NCBI GenBank assembly: GCA_022836615.1 | Contig: MU405213.1 | Span: forward strand, 1 to 64,000 | Direction: 5' to 3' | DNA length: 64,000 nt | From: Annulohypoxylon bovei var. microspora | Taxonomy: Eukaryota; Ascomycota; Sordariomycetes; Xylariales; Hypoxylaceae | Shown: positions 9,761-22,700 of the stretch, one piece after another | Layout: each line of letters begins with the position of its first letter | Numbering within the stretch: position 1 is the first letter of the stretch | Made by a program: the position numbers and the translations under genes | Notes under the pieces: generated by a model | What the model was told of the DNA's origin: nothing | Databases searched by the model: none | Seen by the model: only the letters and a program-made list of their open reading frames with translations

Positions 9761-12700
9761 ATGTCTTATAATCGGCTAGGTATGTATCATGACACTATCC
9801 TTCAATCTCTACCTAGACATCCCCATCTCCATCACTCTCATGGGAAGCTTCTCTTTTCCCATTGCTTCCCTTTCACTGCCTCTCAGCTTCGTCATGGTCT
9901 TGAGTAGCCACAGTCATTGTCATAACCCCCGTACATTCACTTGAACACCAACAATATCCTGCTGTGTTTTGAACAAGCGCTTTTGTTGTTTTGTCTTGTC
10001 AGTTAAAGGCGACGCAGACCTTGTGGCGCAGGCGACACCTACATAGCTTGTGGGCTTACCATAGCTATTCGACACATACCTACTTAATATTAGACTGCAA
10101 CTTCTCTAACGCTTCTTTTTCTTCTCATAGACGACGATTATTACGATCCTACAATGGACAATCATAGAGTAGGCCGCACGCCCTCGCCAGGCCACCCTCT
10201 CCAGCATGGTTATCAGCTTGACGATGTCCCCTACGGCCATCACCCGGCATCTGCCACCAACCTCGACATACCTGCTGGCCCAGGAAGATACACCCCGAGC
10301 GATACTCTTCCGTTGAATGCTGCGCACTCTATGGACAACCTGTCGCAGAGTCCCTATGATCATAGCCAGGGTGGTTATCCGACTGAGTACGCAGTCAACC
10401 CTGAGCAACACCATGAAACTTACTATAACCAACCTTATGAGCCGCCGCACCCTACTTCGACGCCATTTTCTGACCAGCATGGATACGATTTTAACGACCA
10501 GCAGCCAATGCTAACTCAAAACGACCCTTATACGCAAGGCCAACCACAAGAACCGTACACTGATGATCCGAGCCGTCAACATTCAGTTGGGGGGATCAAG
10601 AGATGGAAGACAGTGAAACAGGTGCTTCTGTACCGAGGGAATTTGGTTCTCGACTGCCCCGTACCTCCGCGACTGTTGAACCAGCTTCCCCACGGTGAGC
10701 GCGATGAGTTTACCCACATGCGATATACAGCTGCCACTTGCGACCCGAATGACTTCTATAATGAGAATTTCACTTTGCGCCAAAAGCTTTTTAGTAAAGC
10801 GCGACATACCGAATTATTTATCGTCGTTACTATGTACAATGAGGACGATATTCTCTTTGCGCGAACTATGATTGGTGTGTTGAAGAACGTTGAATATATG
10901 TGTAGTCGGAAAGAAAGCAAGACGTGGGGTCCTGATGCCTGGAAGAAAGTTGTTGTATGTGTGGTCAGCGATGGACGTGCCAAGATCAACCCCCGAACAA
11001 GAGCGCTTCTTTCTGGTATGGGCGTTTACCAAGAGGGCATTGCCAAGCAGCAAGTCAACGGGAAAGATGTCACCGCGCATATTTACGAATACACGACACA
11101 AGTGGGAATGCAGATCAAGAACGACGTTGTACAGCTCATTCCCAAGAAGCAACCCGTGCAGATGCTATTCTGTCTAAAAGAGAAGAATCAGAAGAAGATC
11201 AATTCTCATCGATGGTTTTTCCAGGCGTTCGGCCGTGTCCTTGACCCGAATATTTGCGTACTTATCGATGCCGGTACTAAACCAGGTGGAAATTCCATCT
11301 ATCATTTATGGAAAGCGTTCGACCTTGAGCCCATGTGCGCTGGTGCTTGCGGTGAGATCAAGGCTATGTTGGGAAGAGGTGGCAAGGAATTGCTCAATCC
11401 GCTTGTTGCGACCCAAAATTTCGAGTATAAAATGAGTAATATTCTCGATAAGCCGCTCGAATCTGCGTTCGGCTTCATCTCCGTCTTGCCCGGTGCCTTC
11501 TCGGCGTATCGATATGTCGCTCTGCAGAACGACAAGAATGGCTTGGGCCCGCTAGAGAAATACTTCAAGGGTGAAACGCTACATGGTGCTGGTGCCGGTG
11601 TTTTCACGGCTAACATGTACCTTGCCGAAGATCGTATCCTCTGCTTCGAGCTTGTTACCAAGCGTAACTGTCACTGGATCTTGCAGTATGTCAAATCGGC
11701 AACTGGAGAAACGGATGTGCCCGACACCGTGACCGAACTCATTTTACAGCGTCGTCGTTGGCTCAATGGCTCGTTCTTTGCTGCCATCTACGCCATTGCG
11801 CATTTCTACCAGTTCTTCCGCTCAGACCATTCCATTCTGCGCAAATTGATGTTCTTCCTAGAGTTTGTCTTCCAGACCTTCAACATGATCTTCGCTTGGT
11901 TTGCTATTGGCAACTTTTTCCTTGTTTTCAAGATCTTGACTACAAGTCTCGGAGACGACGATCTATTGGGCACAGTGGGTGAGATTCTCGGTGTAGTCTT
12001 TGAATGGTTTTACGGTATATCCTTGATGGCTTGTTTCGTTCTATCTATGGGCAATCGCCCGGCAGGTTCTGGCAAGCTATACACCGCCATGGTTATTTTC
12101 TGGTGTGTGATCATGATGTAAGCTTAGTCCCCTTCTACTTGTTTCAGCAAATTACTAACCACATTCGCAGATACCTGACATTCGCAGCCGTGTTTATCAC
12201 CGTCGTTGCCGTTGAGGCTCAAGTGTCTAAAGGCTTTAGCATCAGCGACATATTTAAGAACAAGATTTTCTACTCGCTCATTGTATCTATGCTGTCGACT
12301 TGGGGCCTTTGGCTTATCGCATCACTTTTGATGTTTGACCCATGGCACATGGTTACTTCATTCATACAATATCTGCTTCTCACGCCCACTTACGTCAACG
12401 TTCTGAACGTTTACGCGTTCTGCAACACGCACGATATCTCATGGGGTACTAAGGGAGACGACAAACCCGAAGAACTACCCAAGGTTGACACCAAGGACGG
12501 CAAGGGTAAGACCGATTTGCCCGACGAGGGAGACCTGAACGCCCAGTACGAAAGAGAGTTGGGGGTATTCGGCAAGAAGCACGTAGTCATCCAAAAGCCA
12601 CCGACGGATTCGCAAAAGGCGGAAGCTCAGATGGATTACTATCGCTGGATTCGCTCTCTGGTGGTCATTATTTGGATGATCACAAATTTCGGCCTTGTTG

Positions 12701-12879
12701 CCTTGGTTCTTAGTACGGCTGGCCTCGAGAAGCTCGACCCTAAACAGCAGGAGGAGAGCCAGGACTCACGTTCTACACTTTACATGACTATCGTTCTGTG
12801 GAGTGTTGCGGGACTGAGTGCCTTTAAATTTATCGGCGTAATCTGGTTCCTCGTCGTCCGCATGTTCAGGGGCGTTTAG
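9761..12879 (+). CDS. chsB: Class III chitin synthase
   Basis: Three exons: 9761-9779 (19 nt, MSYNRL), 10131-12117 and 12171-12879, giving 904 residues. It is a family-2 processive glycosyltransferase of the plasma membrane that polymerises N-acetylglucosamine from UDP-GlcNAc into cell-wall chitin. About 150 residues of disordered Pro/Gln/Tyr-rich sequence precede the catalytic core. The core shows ELFIVVTMYNED, DAGTKPG, AEDRILCFELV (near 505) and the signature QRRRWLNG (near 546), followed by a cluster of membrane segments and a cytosolic loop near the C terminus. FTHMRYTAATCDPNDF and HIYEYTTQVGM point to class III, the filament-specific class (Aspergillus ChsB, Neurospora CHS-1). The tiny first exon is inferred: an acceptor CTCATAG lies directly before an in-frame DDDYYDPT, and the donor G|GTATGT after MSYNRL fits the phase exactly, leaving a 351-nt first intron. 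Starting at the later Met (10154) would remove only 14 residues. Confidence 0.93.
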
Positions 12880-14090
12880 AGAGCTTCCACCCCAGACAGG
12901 CGCAATTGAATTATTATTCTTGTATGGTTATGCTCCAGGTAGCCGCCCCATTCATGAACCGACTTTCACCATTTTTTCTTCGCTTCTTCACGTTCGGCAA
13001 CGAGAATCCCTTTTTTCATTATACCCCATTTAGCGAGATTACGAAGTGCAGAGGATGGGAAACGAAACGACACGCAAAAAATTGTTGTATAGTACAATTG
13101 CCGGATTGTGTCATACGATTAAAGGGGAGGAAATGTATATCGGAGACTTGAGACGAATGTATAATGAGACGTGGATGTCGTTGGATCACGAATTCAATTT
13201 TTCGCCCTCGTGCCTGCCTCTATTTAACGAAAAGCCTTGCAAAGGCTCTTGGGGGTGTCTGGAGTCGGTGATGATGTTCCTACGTGAGAACTTCCCTACA
13301 CATATGTACTTCTTTACTAAGCTAAGATCATGATGTCCTTGATGGATAACTGATCTTCTAGATTGGGTTACGCAGGGGATGCGCGGCTTGCTAGGTGGAC
13401 GGAACATTGTATTAGGAGCTAAGAAAGTACGTAGCATTGCTTGGCGTAACGGAGTTGTGGTTGTTCTTTGAGTTTATGCTGTAGCTGCATAAATCAAGAT
13501 GCTTTCGTCTATATATGCTTTCTGTAGCGCTTCCTAGTTATGTAAATGCGTCGGAAATGTGATATGTACCTGGTAAATTAGGTGGCTGCTGTAGAAGTGT
13601 AGGTCAAGATGAGGTTTTTTCTGGACTACTCGGCTGGATGGTAGGCGTAAAGTTGAGGCTGCAGAGACCTACTGTACAGTACCACACGCGTCAAGTGCAT
13701 TGAGGTATAAATGGCCCTATCTCGCAAGAATTATCACCCAATATTCAATACCTTGACTTGCTTGATGAAACGAGCTCAGTAATCCGAGTTTACGAGTATT
13801 GTGATTATTCCCCTTCTCCCTTGTCTTAATCTATGTCGATTTAAGAAGGCAAGGTACCTAGTACACACACTACACTGCCACGAGTATAAATCACAAATGT
13901 AATCCCGAAAATACTCAACGCCAGGCAATCAAGGCTCGATACCCACCATTCGCAGCGCGGTTTTCTTCTCATTTCTTTTTGCACCTCCTTGCTTAGGTAC
14001 TTCTTCCCCTAAACTTCTGGAGTACCTCATCTCTCACCCCTCCGATCTCCTGCGCCCTACCACCTCACCCCTTAAGCCTTTGCCCATCCC
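12880..14090. other. Intergenic region between convergent chitin synthase and SLY1
   Basis: It holds the 3' untranslated regions of both neighbours. A few open frames of 80-95 codons near 13046-13437 have no recognisable pattern. Nothing else is seen. Confidence 0.5.
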
Positions 14091-16479
14091 TCAAGGCACC
14101 TCGCGCCCCAACCTCTCCAGCTCCTCCTTGATGAACTCTTGCGCGTTCAGAAGCTCCGTGCTTCCGTAAACGACCCTCTTCTTGATACGGCCGCCCGCCT
14201 CGCTCGTGCGCTGGACCCACTCCTGCAGGTTGCCGTACTCATCCATACTGCCGCCCCCGACCGTGAACACGACGGCCTCCGTGAACCCCTGCCTGCGCTG
14301 CCCGAAGCTGGCGCCGGTTCCCGGGCCCTGGCCCCCGGGCGCGCTCGGCAGACCGCCGGGAGTGCTGGCCCCGCCGCGGATGGCGCTCGGGGGCGGCATG
14401 CTGCCGCGCGCGTTGGCGCTGCGCGGGTCGAAGTAGAGGTAGTTCTCGGTCTTGGCGATGGCGGAGGTGGAGGCGGCCTGGGGGTCCATGATGGACTCGA
14501 CGATCTTGGTGATGGTGAAGTCGCGGTTGGCGGGCAGGAAGTTCTTGATGCCGCCGATCAGGTTGTCGAAGTTGGAGGCGAGGTTTGTGGGCACGCCGAC
14601 GCCTGTCTCCTTCAGTCGGTCCGTGAGCCGGCTGGAGAGCGAGGAGAAGCGGCCGAATATGTCGGTTGTGCCGGACTGGGAGGCGCTAGGTTGGGATGGC
14701 CCGATGGTGGTTAATTGGGTCATCTTTGTTGTGGCGCGGACTCTGGAGTAGATGTTAGTATACTATCGAGGCTAAGAAGAGTGTAAATATAAGCAAAACT
14801 CACTGTCGAATATAGGCAAGACAAGTAGTATCTACTTCCGCCGCAGTAAGCGCTTCCTCAAACTGAGTCCAATCCGCGCGACTGACTTCCTGCTCTGTAC
14901 TCAAGAACCAGATTATGAATAATCGAAGCTTATCTAGCGATTCCTTGCCCTTGGCGTCGTCTTTGATGACTTCGAGGACCTGGGCTTTCGTCTGCTTCAT
15001 GACGTCTTCTTCCATCTGGAAATAGTTGTCTAATTGCCGATCCTTTATGCCTTTTAATACCGAGGCGAGAATATTCATATGCATATCTAACACAGCCTTT
15101 CGTTCCCTCAATTCTGGTAGTAATGTTATGGCGGCTTTTAGATGTTGTGCGCTGGCGCTCGTGTCATTTTGCAGGTCCTCTAATGACGACGCGCCTGTTT
15201 TCTTGGTGATTTCTTGGGCGTCCTCCTTATAGCGCATCAACTCAGCGTCGATATCTTCCGCAACTTGAGGGAAGGGAACGCCGGAATTCTTCTCCCAGAA
15301 GAAATCTGTGGAGGTCAGATCGTAAGCCTTCTTCGTGACCCCTTTTGCGGGATTCTCCTCATCTATAGGTGTCTCGATAGTGATTCGATTGAGCTTCATG
15401 TTAAGGACATCGTGTACAAGGGATTGGTAAGTCCAAGAGTGCGATAGCATAGGGTTTAGATCGACGTTTCGGTCTAAGATGACGAGGACGGGACGAGAAG
15501 CGGGTGTGCCCGTAGATGAGGCGGGACGGGTATTAGAAGAGAAAAGGTTGTCCTTAGAGTTGAGGATATGGTCGCGAAGCTTTCGATCAAGCTTGCCAGC
15601 GATCATTTCGGCGGCGGCGCCTTTAGGGCATCGTATAACAGGGATAACGCCTAGAATATCCAATTAGTCCTATGTCCAACCCAGAAAACCCGCGGAGTCA
15701 TCGTACCCATGGTCACGGCAACACTGAATAAGCCACTAACTATCCTGTCAACGACGTGATCCAATTCTTCGTCCTTTGTCTTTGCGCTATTTAAAGCCCA
15801 ATAAGTGTGTTCGTTTTGCATCCCCAAGCTAAATAGATCTGGTTCGGCGACTATAAAGTTGAGGTACTGATCAAACAGTTGAGCAATGTGTTCCGCCGTG
15901 CCCGCTGCCGCAGTTTGCGATGCGAATTCTTCGAGAAGGGGACGCGGTATGGATGAGAGGAAGTTTATGTAGGCAGGAGAATATACGCCTTTCTGTAGAT
16001 CATTCGTTATGCCTTCCAAGTTCTTCGCGTTCGGCTCGACAAGATAGATGGCGGGGACATCGGGAATAGGATGCCGGGATGAGGCAAGATGCCTGAAGCA
16101 AGCATGGCAAGTTAGCAAACGACGGGTAGTGTCTAGTCGAGTAGTCGAGTAGTTGGGTTAGGGGTTCGTACATATGCATAGTGACGCCCATGGATCGCAA
16201 GTCATTTACTCTCATGACACTGCTGATTACATCGCGGCCGAGGTCGTCAAACACAAGAACTTTCCATATGGGCTCGCCATTGGCAGTTAATATAGGACCA
16301 GCCGGAGCCAGTCCATTCGCATGAGACTCGTCTTCATCTTTCTGGTCGAGGATCTCGTTTAGGTTGAGAATCTTCTTTAGAGATGCTATGGTAAGTTAGC
16401 CGTACAAAGCTCGGAGAACTGAAGAGGAAGTCGAACCGATTTGGCGATCGCGCAACGAATTTCCTTTAGCTGCAGCCAT
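14091..16479 (-). CDS. sly1: Sec1/Munc18 family protein Sly1
   Basis: Five exons: 16479-16437, 16385-16172, 16092-15707, 15650-14804 and 14742-14091, giving 713 residues. Sly1 is the SM protein that binds the syntaxin Sed5 and promotes SNARE assembly in ER-Golgi and intra-Golgi fusion. The order of landmarks follows the family: SLRDRQI...ILNLNEIL, WKVLVFDDLGRDVIS, SRHPIPDVPAIYLVEP, VIPVIRCPKGAAAEM, RPVLVILDRNVDL, then HSWTYQSLVHDVL, which separates Sly1 from Sec1, Vps33 and Vps45. Near the C terminus come GGIKNFLPANRDF and the TENYLYFDPR block. A Gly/Pro/Ser-rich insertion precedes GFTEAVVFTVGGG. The first intron uses an uncommon GTTCGA donor, but the phase fits and SLRDRQIA is the expected N terminus. 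The last exon is much richer in G and C than the others. Confidence 0.93.
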
Positions 16480-19400
16480 GAGGTCGGTACTTCAATGTGC
16501 GGTTTGTTTTTATTCACAGCTATCTCTAGCCCAAGCTACTACAGTCTGCGCTTGCGCCGTTTGGGTGAACGTATAATTGTCGTCGAAGTCATACATGTAT
16601 GTATTCAGGTAGGTGAGGGAAGATGCGGTAGAGGCGGCCGGAAACAGGTAACTGGAAGGTAGATCACCAGCTTGTCATTAATGAATCGCTATACTATCCT
16701 ATCTGGAGACTGCGGATATCATTATAAGAGGCGGTAGTTGATATCGTGAGCTTTCATATCAAGCAATAAGCAACAAGCTACGAACTTGGACTTTAGACCT
16801 TAGACTAAGCTCTGAACTTTGAACTCTCGCAAATGACACGACTAGCAAAATGATGTATGTAGATACTTAGGTACATATATGCACGTGCGAATTAAGTGCT
16901 TAGCCTTGGCACTGGTACTTTCTCTCGCTGACTGACGCCTTGACCATTTCTAATAAAATCATTAAATCTCATTGGACACTTGTAATTCACTATGTAAAAG
17001 CAATACCCCTTTTATTAGATCTTTTCTCGATTTAAGCATTATCATATACTAGATAGCTACATATAATATTGATTACTTTCTAACCAATATAGACAATTAT
17101 ATAACGTATCAAAGCATTGTCGTTTAGAAAATAAAAACAAAAATGGAAAATATGACTACGGGATGTTTATGTACATCTTTAAACTAAAAGCACAATTGAG
17201 ACAACCATGGCATAATTGATAGGTAACCGTGGCTTAATATTAGGAGTTTTCATGTTTCATCCGACTCCTACGGCGCTCGGTTAGCTAATAATGAGCTTTA
17301 ACTACATAGGAATGGCTTGCAGTGAAACAAGGAAGCCGACATACCGACGCTACCTTACTGAACCAGGAAGCTATCTGTTTTTGCTCCACTTTGGGCCGTA
17401 GGCAGTTTTTCCATGTCCTTTCCCTTCTAACTTCTGACTCGCCTCCTTCCCCCCAAAAGATTGCGACGCCAAACTTTCCTCTTTATCCTTTCCCGTACAC
17501 TTACTTTAACACGTCCCCCTTCCTCCCCAATTACTACTTTTTCCATCATCAAACATCAATCGCTTTCTCTCTATTGTACTTCATTGAAGACTTGATCCCA
17601 TCTAAACTAGTTCTCTTTTCTAATTCTCAGTAAATAATCCCATAGAAAGATCCTTTCATGGTTGGGTTGTTCAATTATACATTCATAAATTTGTACCGGT
17701 CGCTCGCGCTCGCTTCATTCCTCGATCTGTCAAACTAAACACAACCATCAGCCAACTCTGCTCTACTTTAGAGACTACAAACTCACTCTTCAGAATTCTT
17801 GAGATAGACTTCTTTCTTTTCTCTCTCGTCTAAACTTCCCAGGGAGATTTCATGTCGTAAATTATATCTCTCAATAATGGGAGCATGACGAGCAACTGTT
17901 TTCTTCATAAGAAGAAACGGAAGCAAGAAGCAGGCGCGTCAAAAACAGCAGATGGTAGCGGTCGTTGGAATCGGAGATAATTAAAACTATAAAGGGTATG
18001 AAAATAACATCAACTCCCTCCCCCCTTTTCCTTCATTTTTTATTTTATTTGTTTCTTTTGTTCTCCTTTGCAAAGCCTTTTCCAACACTATTATCTGCAC
18101 AAATTTTAAGAGCATGTGTCGTGTATATGCGTGTGTGCGCCCTGGATGATCACTTTCTGTTGTGGATTTTTCTCCACCCACCCCCAAATTCCGATTCTTG
18201 CAGCTGTATATTTGCATTTCGGTAGGGGAAAATTGGGTTGGCAGCCAACAGCGGGATAAAAAGACAGTGGCCGTACCCTCACCTATGGATTACAGCTGAG
18301 CATTCAAGGGTGCAACTTGAACAATGAAAGTTCTAGTGACCAGTCAACTTCTAACAAGTAACTCCTAAATTCCCATCATACAGAGGGACGGAGAGTGAAA
18401 GAGGCTTAAAAGAGCAAGAGAGATTTAATCTCTCTGAAATACTCTAACTTTGAATATGAAAGCTTAGCAACATGTTAGACCGCTATGGTCTTAGATGCTG
18501 TTGGGCTCTTCATCAGTCAATTTAATGGTCCATCGATTTATTCACAGCCAAGAGTTCTTGGGCGTTTCCGGGGAGAGAAGGCTGCCATATTCCAGCACGT
18601 TTACCAAAGGTTTGGACAAAAGACAATTAGCGAAACCACATACAGCGAATATCATCGAATCGACTCTAGTTCCTAGACATCGAACAGCATGATCACAACC
18701 TATGCAGTTCCGACTTATAACCACAAGTCTTACCGGTCCTCTTAGATCTACTGGCAAGCCAGGCTATGCAATGGCTATATTTCATCTTCCTAGAGAAATT
18801 ATGTCGAAGACAAGAGCTTCAATAATAGCTGCTCGGAAGTTCCAAGTCTACAGGCCAATATCTAGTCCAAACACCAAAGTCCATCCGATGGCCATGCCGA
18901 TATCACTCTTCCGATGGTTGACGACTATATGCCTCGGAAACGCTTTCATCGCCGTGCTCTGAAAAATAGCCTTATCTCTCGAGTGCTTTAGTGCTCTAGC
19001 ATTTCGAATATTTCCATCAGCTCAACTGCTCCTTACACGTGCCACATCTATCTTTTTCATCGTCCTTGAAGCCAGAACTGATTTATCTATCTGCAGGTGG
19101 CTTTAGATCTGCACTCTACTTATACCTATTCCGGCTTAAACGCAACCTGCAAGCCCCAGCCGCCTCTTACAGGATCAGTCTAATCACACGCCCCTTAACT
19201 TTCATTGACTTCACTAGACAAACGCCACCAAGTCCTTTTCTCCCTGTGTTGAAGGTTGATCTCGAAATCGATACCACCTCTACGACGGCCACTGCTTACG
19301 CTGTAAGGGGCCCGTCGCTTAACGTACGGCATTGCTTGTGATGTCGTGATCCTGCTGAGATATTGACCGTCGCATAATATTGGTAAGTTGAATAATAACA

Positions 19401-19722
19401 CCGAATTCAGGTTTTGAATAAATCAGCCCGAATCAATAAAACTACCCCACCCTAATTAGGGTTTAGCTTGTTTGCTAATGCTGACCTTTAGCCCTATGCA
19501 CTAGGTGATGTGCCCTCACAAATCAACATAACTGAATCACGTGTTTATTTTTCCACGTGCCTTTTTTCTCTTCATCACGTGGCATTTTCTTCACACACCC
19601 ACACCTACACAAACACACACGTGACTTCTTACATCACGTGCACTTCTCTCCCTTCCCCCATCACGTGCTTCCAAGATTCTTTCTCAAGTATCATCACGTG
19701 ATATCCCTGAGGGCATCCCATC
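16480..19722. other. Long shared upstream region of SLY1 and the CCHC-free CCCH/PNUTS-like gene
   Basis: About 3.2 kb between divergent genes. It contains pyrimidine-rich tracts (for example 17420-17560 and 17800-17840) and many short open frames without recognisable coding pattern. No RNA gene was recognised. The last 200 bp hold the CACGTG cluster listed separately. Long leaders or an unrecognised non-coding transcript are possible. Confidence 0.4.
19538..19700. promoter_or_regulatory. Seven CACGTG boxes upstream of the PNUTS-like gene
   Basis: CACGTG hexamers start at 19538, 19554, 19576, 19618, 19635, 19662 and 19695, seven in 163 bp, ending 23 bp before the start codon. Most are preceded by AT, giving ATCACGTG. 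This palindrome is the core site of bHLH factors (Cbf1, Pho4, SREBP type). Because the cluster runs almost to the start codon, some copies may lie in the transcribed leader. Confidence 0.75.
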
Positions 19723-22700
19723 ATGGCTCAAGGTAGTAATGGCTGGCAAGGCCATTCCTATCCAAATGGGATTGGTGGCATGCCCGTTTCCCAAAATGAA
19801 GATCAATTGAATAATTTCAACAATTTTCAGCAATATGGTGGCCATCAGTATGGCCAACCAAACCTTAGCCAATACTCCAACGCATCCTCCTTCTCTGGGT
19901 ATCCCTCTCTACAGTCTGAGGGCCAGTTCGGAGGTGGCGCATTTGCGGGGGGGGACATGGCAGAGCAGACATCCTACTACCCTGGTACACATCAATTTAG
20001 CAACGACTCCAATGGAAGCGGCCTCCACGGCCACGGCGGGCATGACTTACAACAGTATGGGGGGGCATCTTTCAACAACCATGCTGGATATGAGACATCT
20101 CTTCAGAACCAGCTTCCCCCCCAGTATGTCGCCGAGCAGGCCAGTCAGAGCCACAGCCATACGCCGAATACATTCGGCGCTCAGCCGTGGCCGGCCCAAT
20201 CGGTTCAACAACTACCCCCTCAGTTCAATCAAGGAACAATAGGGTATAATCATCATAACCCGCAATTGATGTACCACCCACAACATCAACAGCACCACCA
20301 GTCACAGCACCAACTTCAGCCGCAGCCTCAACAACCACTACAGCAGCAGCCGCAGCCGCAGCCACAGCAGCAGCAGCCGCAGCCGCAACAACAGCAGCAG
20401 CACCATCAGGTTCCGTATACTAGAGCATTCTTTGGTGCTGAAGGTGTCGATGCCCAGAATAGGCAGGGACACTTCACTCCCCAACCCTCACAACCCATGC
20501 TCCATTATCAAGGTCGGCAACATGTGAATGGTGTGGGAACGCAGTTGCAGCCTATAGCAGTGACAGCACCTCAGGCTTTCGCTGAGACTCAAAGACCAAT
20601 TCACCCACAGCATTATCAGCAGATGCGCGGGGTCGTATCGGCGGCCACACCTGGTCACAGCTCCCAGGCAACCCAAATTGTGGGGCACCAGGTACCTAAT
20701 GAGGAGCCAAAGGCCGGGGACGGCGAGGTTTGGGAGGCTATAGAGGGAGTTCCATTCCTTCTGATTAAAAATCCACCCAAGACGAAAGTCGCTAAATTCA
20801 GTACCCTGAAACCAACCTTGGAAAAACCTTACGTTGCAAAACTCGACACCCGTGTTGGCCGCATGCTACCTCAACGCAACTTACGACTTGCATGCGAAAT
20901 CCGAAAGGATATCCAAGACCTTACCACCAAACTTCGGTCCAGCACACTATCCACGAACGAGAGAAGTACTATTGAGAACTCGATTCAACAGTTGTACGAC
21001 GAACGTATCATCGTAGTTGATAACGAAGGTAAACGGAACCCTCTCCTTACCCCTGACCATTACAATAATCTGCCGCCACTCTCCTACATTTCGTTAGGTT
21101 TAGTAATTGTACGGCTAATCTGAATTTGTAGGTTCCAAACCCGTACTCCAAGACACCAAGCCAAAGGCTCCCACTAAGCGCAAACCCTCTACGATGGACT
21201 CGAACAAAAAGTCCGGACGTCTAGGAACGGGCAGCGATGACGAAGAGGATCCTATGGATACTCTAGCACGCGAGGTATGTTCTTCTTTCCGCGCTCGGTG
21301 TCGTGGCGGTGCCACCACTGTCCTTTTTAATGGACTGATCTCAAGACGCCAAGTAATACTAACATATCGCTTAAAATAGATATTGTTGAAGCCACGCCCA
21401 GGAGATGCTTATAAGGCTGTAGAGTATGACATCGTCGAAATTCTTTGGCGTGACCCCAAACGCCCTGAACTGTCACCGGACGATGTTACGAGTAACATCT
21501 ACAAGTTTGGTGACTATGTTACGACCTTGCGGACGAAGATTAAAATGCTGAAAGATGGAAAGTCGGGAGATGGAAAAGGCGCCACCAACCCAGGATCGCT
21601 GCAAAGTGCCTTAGATACGAAGTACCTTGAGATCCGTGCTGCTGTCGAGGCCGCCATCAAATTTGGCGACAAATTTACCATCACACAACTTGGCACGCAT
21701 AAGAAGCTTGTTGCCGGTCTGTACTCCTTCCTACAAACCTGCTTTTCGGCAAACGACTACAATGGCACTTGGCCAAAGGTCATCTTAAGACTTTTGTCTC
21801 TATTTATCACAGTAGACACTGAGTTTTTGGAGAGGGTTAAATTGAGTCGATTACAGCAGAAGTACAAAGACAATCTCGACGACGAAGCAGCTAAGTACAT
21901 CAGTCTAATCTTCGAGAACGCTGCAAAACGCTCAGCTTCGAATGCGCAGGAGGCTATCGAAAATGTTAAGAAAGTCGATGATGTTAAGAAGCCTACCTCC
22001 AGTGTTTCCAAGAAAACATCTACTACGAGTGCTAGGGATATTCCGTCAACCTCCAAGGCATCGCCATCGAAGAATGAATCTCAGCTGAAGAAGATAAGTA
22101 CGGGGGTTAAGAAGATGCGACCCACCGACTATTCAGGCCTTGGATCCGCGAGAAAGATTAGTAACTTGACGGCTAAGACTACGCCTTCTCAGGGTTCTCC
22201 TAAGAGACCTGGTGATGAGGGTGTAGATACCCGTGCTCTTAAAAAGACCGCAGTTGAGAGCGAGACGGGTACTCCGTCGACTGCTAGAGCAACATCTACT
22301 ACTACTCCTACGAGCTCCCAGGCGTCATCCGCCGCGACTACACAAGCTCGCTCTAGACCTAGTGGATCGATGCTTCCTGGTCGATCACGAATTATTCCTA
22401 AGGCACAGCCAAAGAAAGCAGTACCCCAACCTTCAACTACGTCTTCTACGATTGGAAATATTCTAGCTGAGATTTCGAAGCCAAAGGAGGTGCCTAAGCC
22501 ACGCGATGAACCAGAAAGACCCCCGGAAACTCCGGAGGAGACTGTACGAAGATTGCGTAAGGAATCGCGGAGACATCTTCGCGTTTCGTGGAAGCCGGAT
22601 GATGAACTCACCGAGATCCGAATTTTGGAGCACGATACCTCTGAAGATAGAGGTCGGGATCACAACATGCTTAGGGATGCACGAGATAACCGCTCCGAAG

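Noticed and set aside
9268..9771. 167-codon open frame upstream of the chitin synthase
   Set aside because: It overlaps the chitin synthase start codon in another frame, is Ser-rich low-complexity, and fits a C/T-rich leader.
14139..14714. 191-codon open frame antisense to SLY1
   Set aside because: It lies opposite the GC-rich last exon of SLY1; its low-complexity Ala/Gly/Arg composition is the shadow of that exon.
21098..21131. 34-nt intron in the PNUTS-like gene
   Set aside because: It is in frame but below the usual minimum intron length; the 103-nt alternative from 21029 has a better donor and the same phase.
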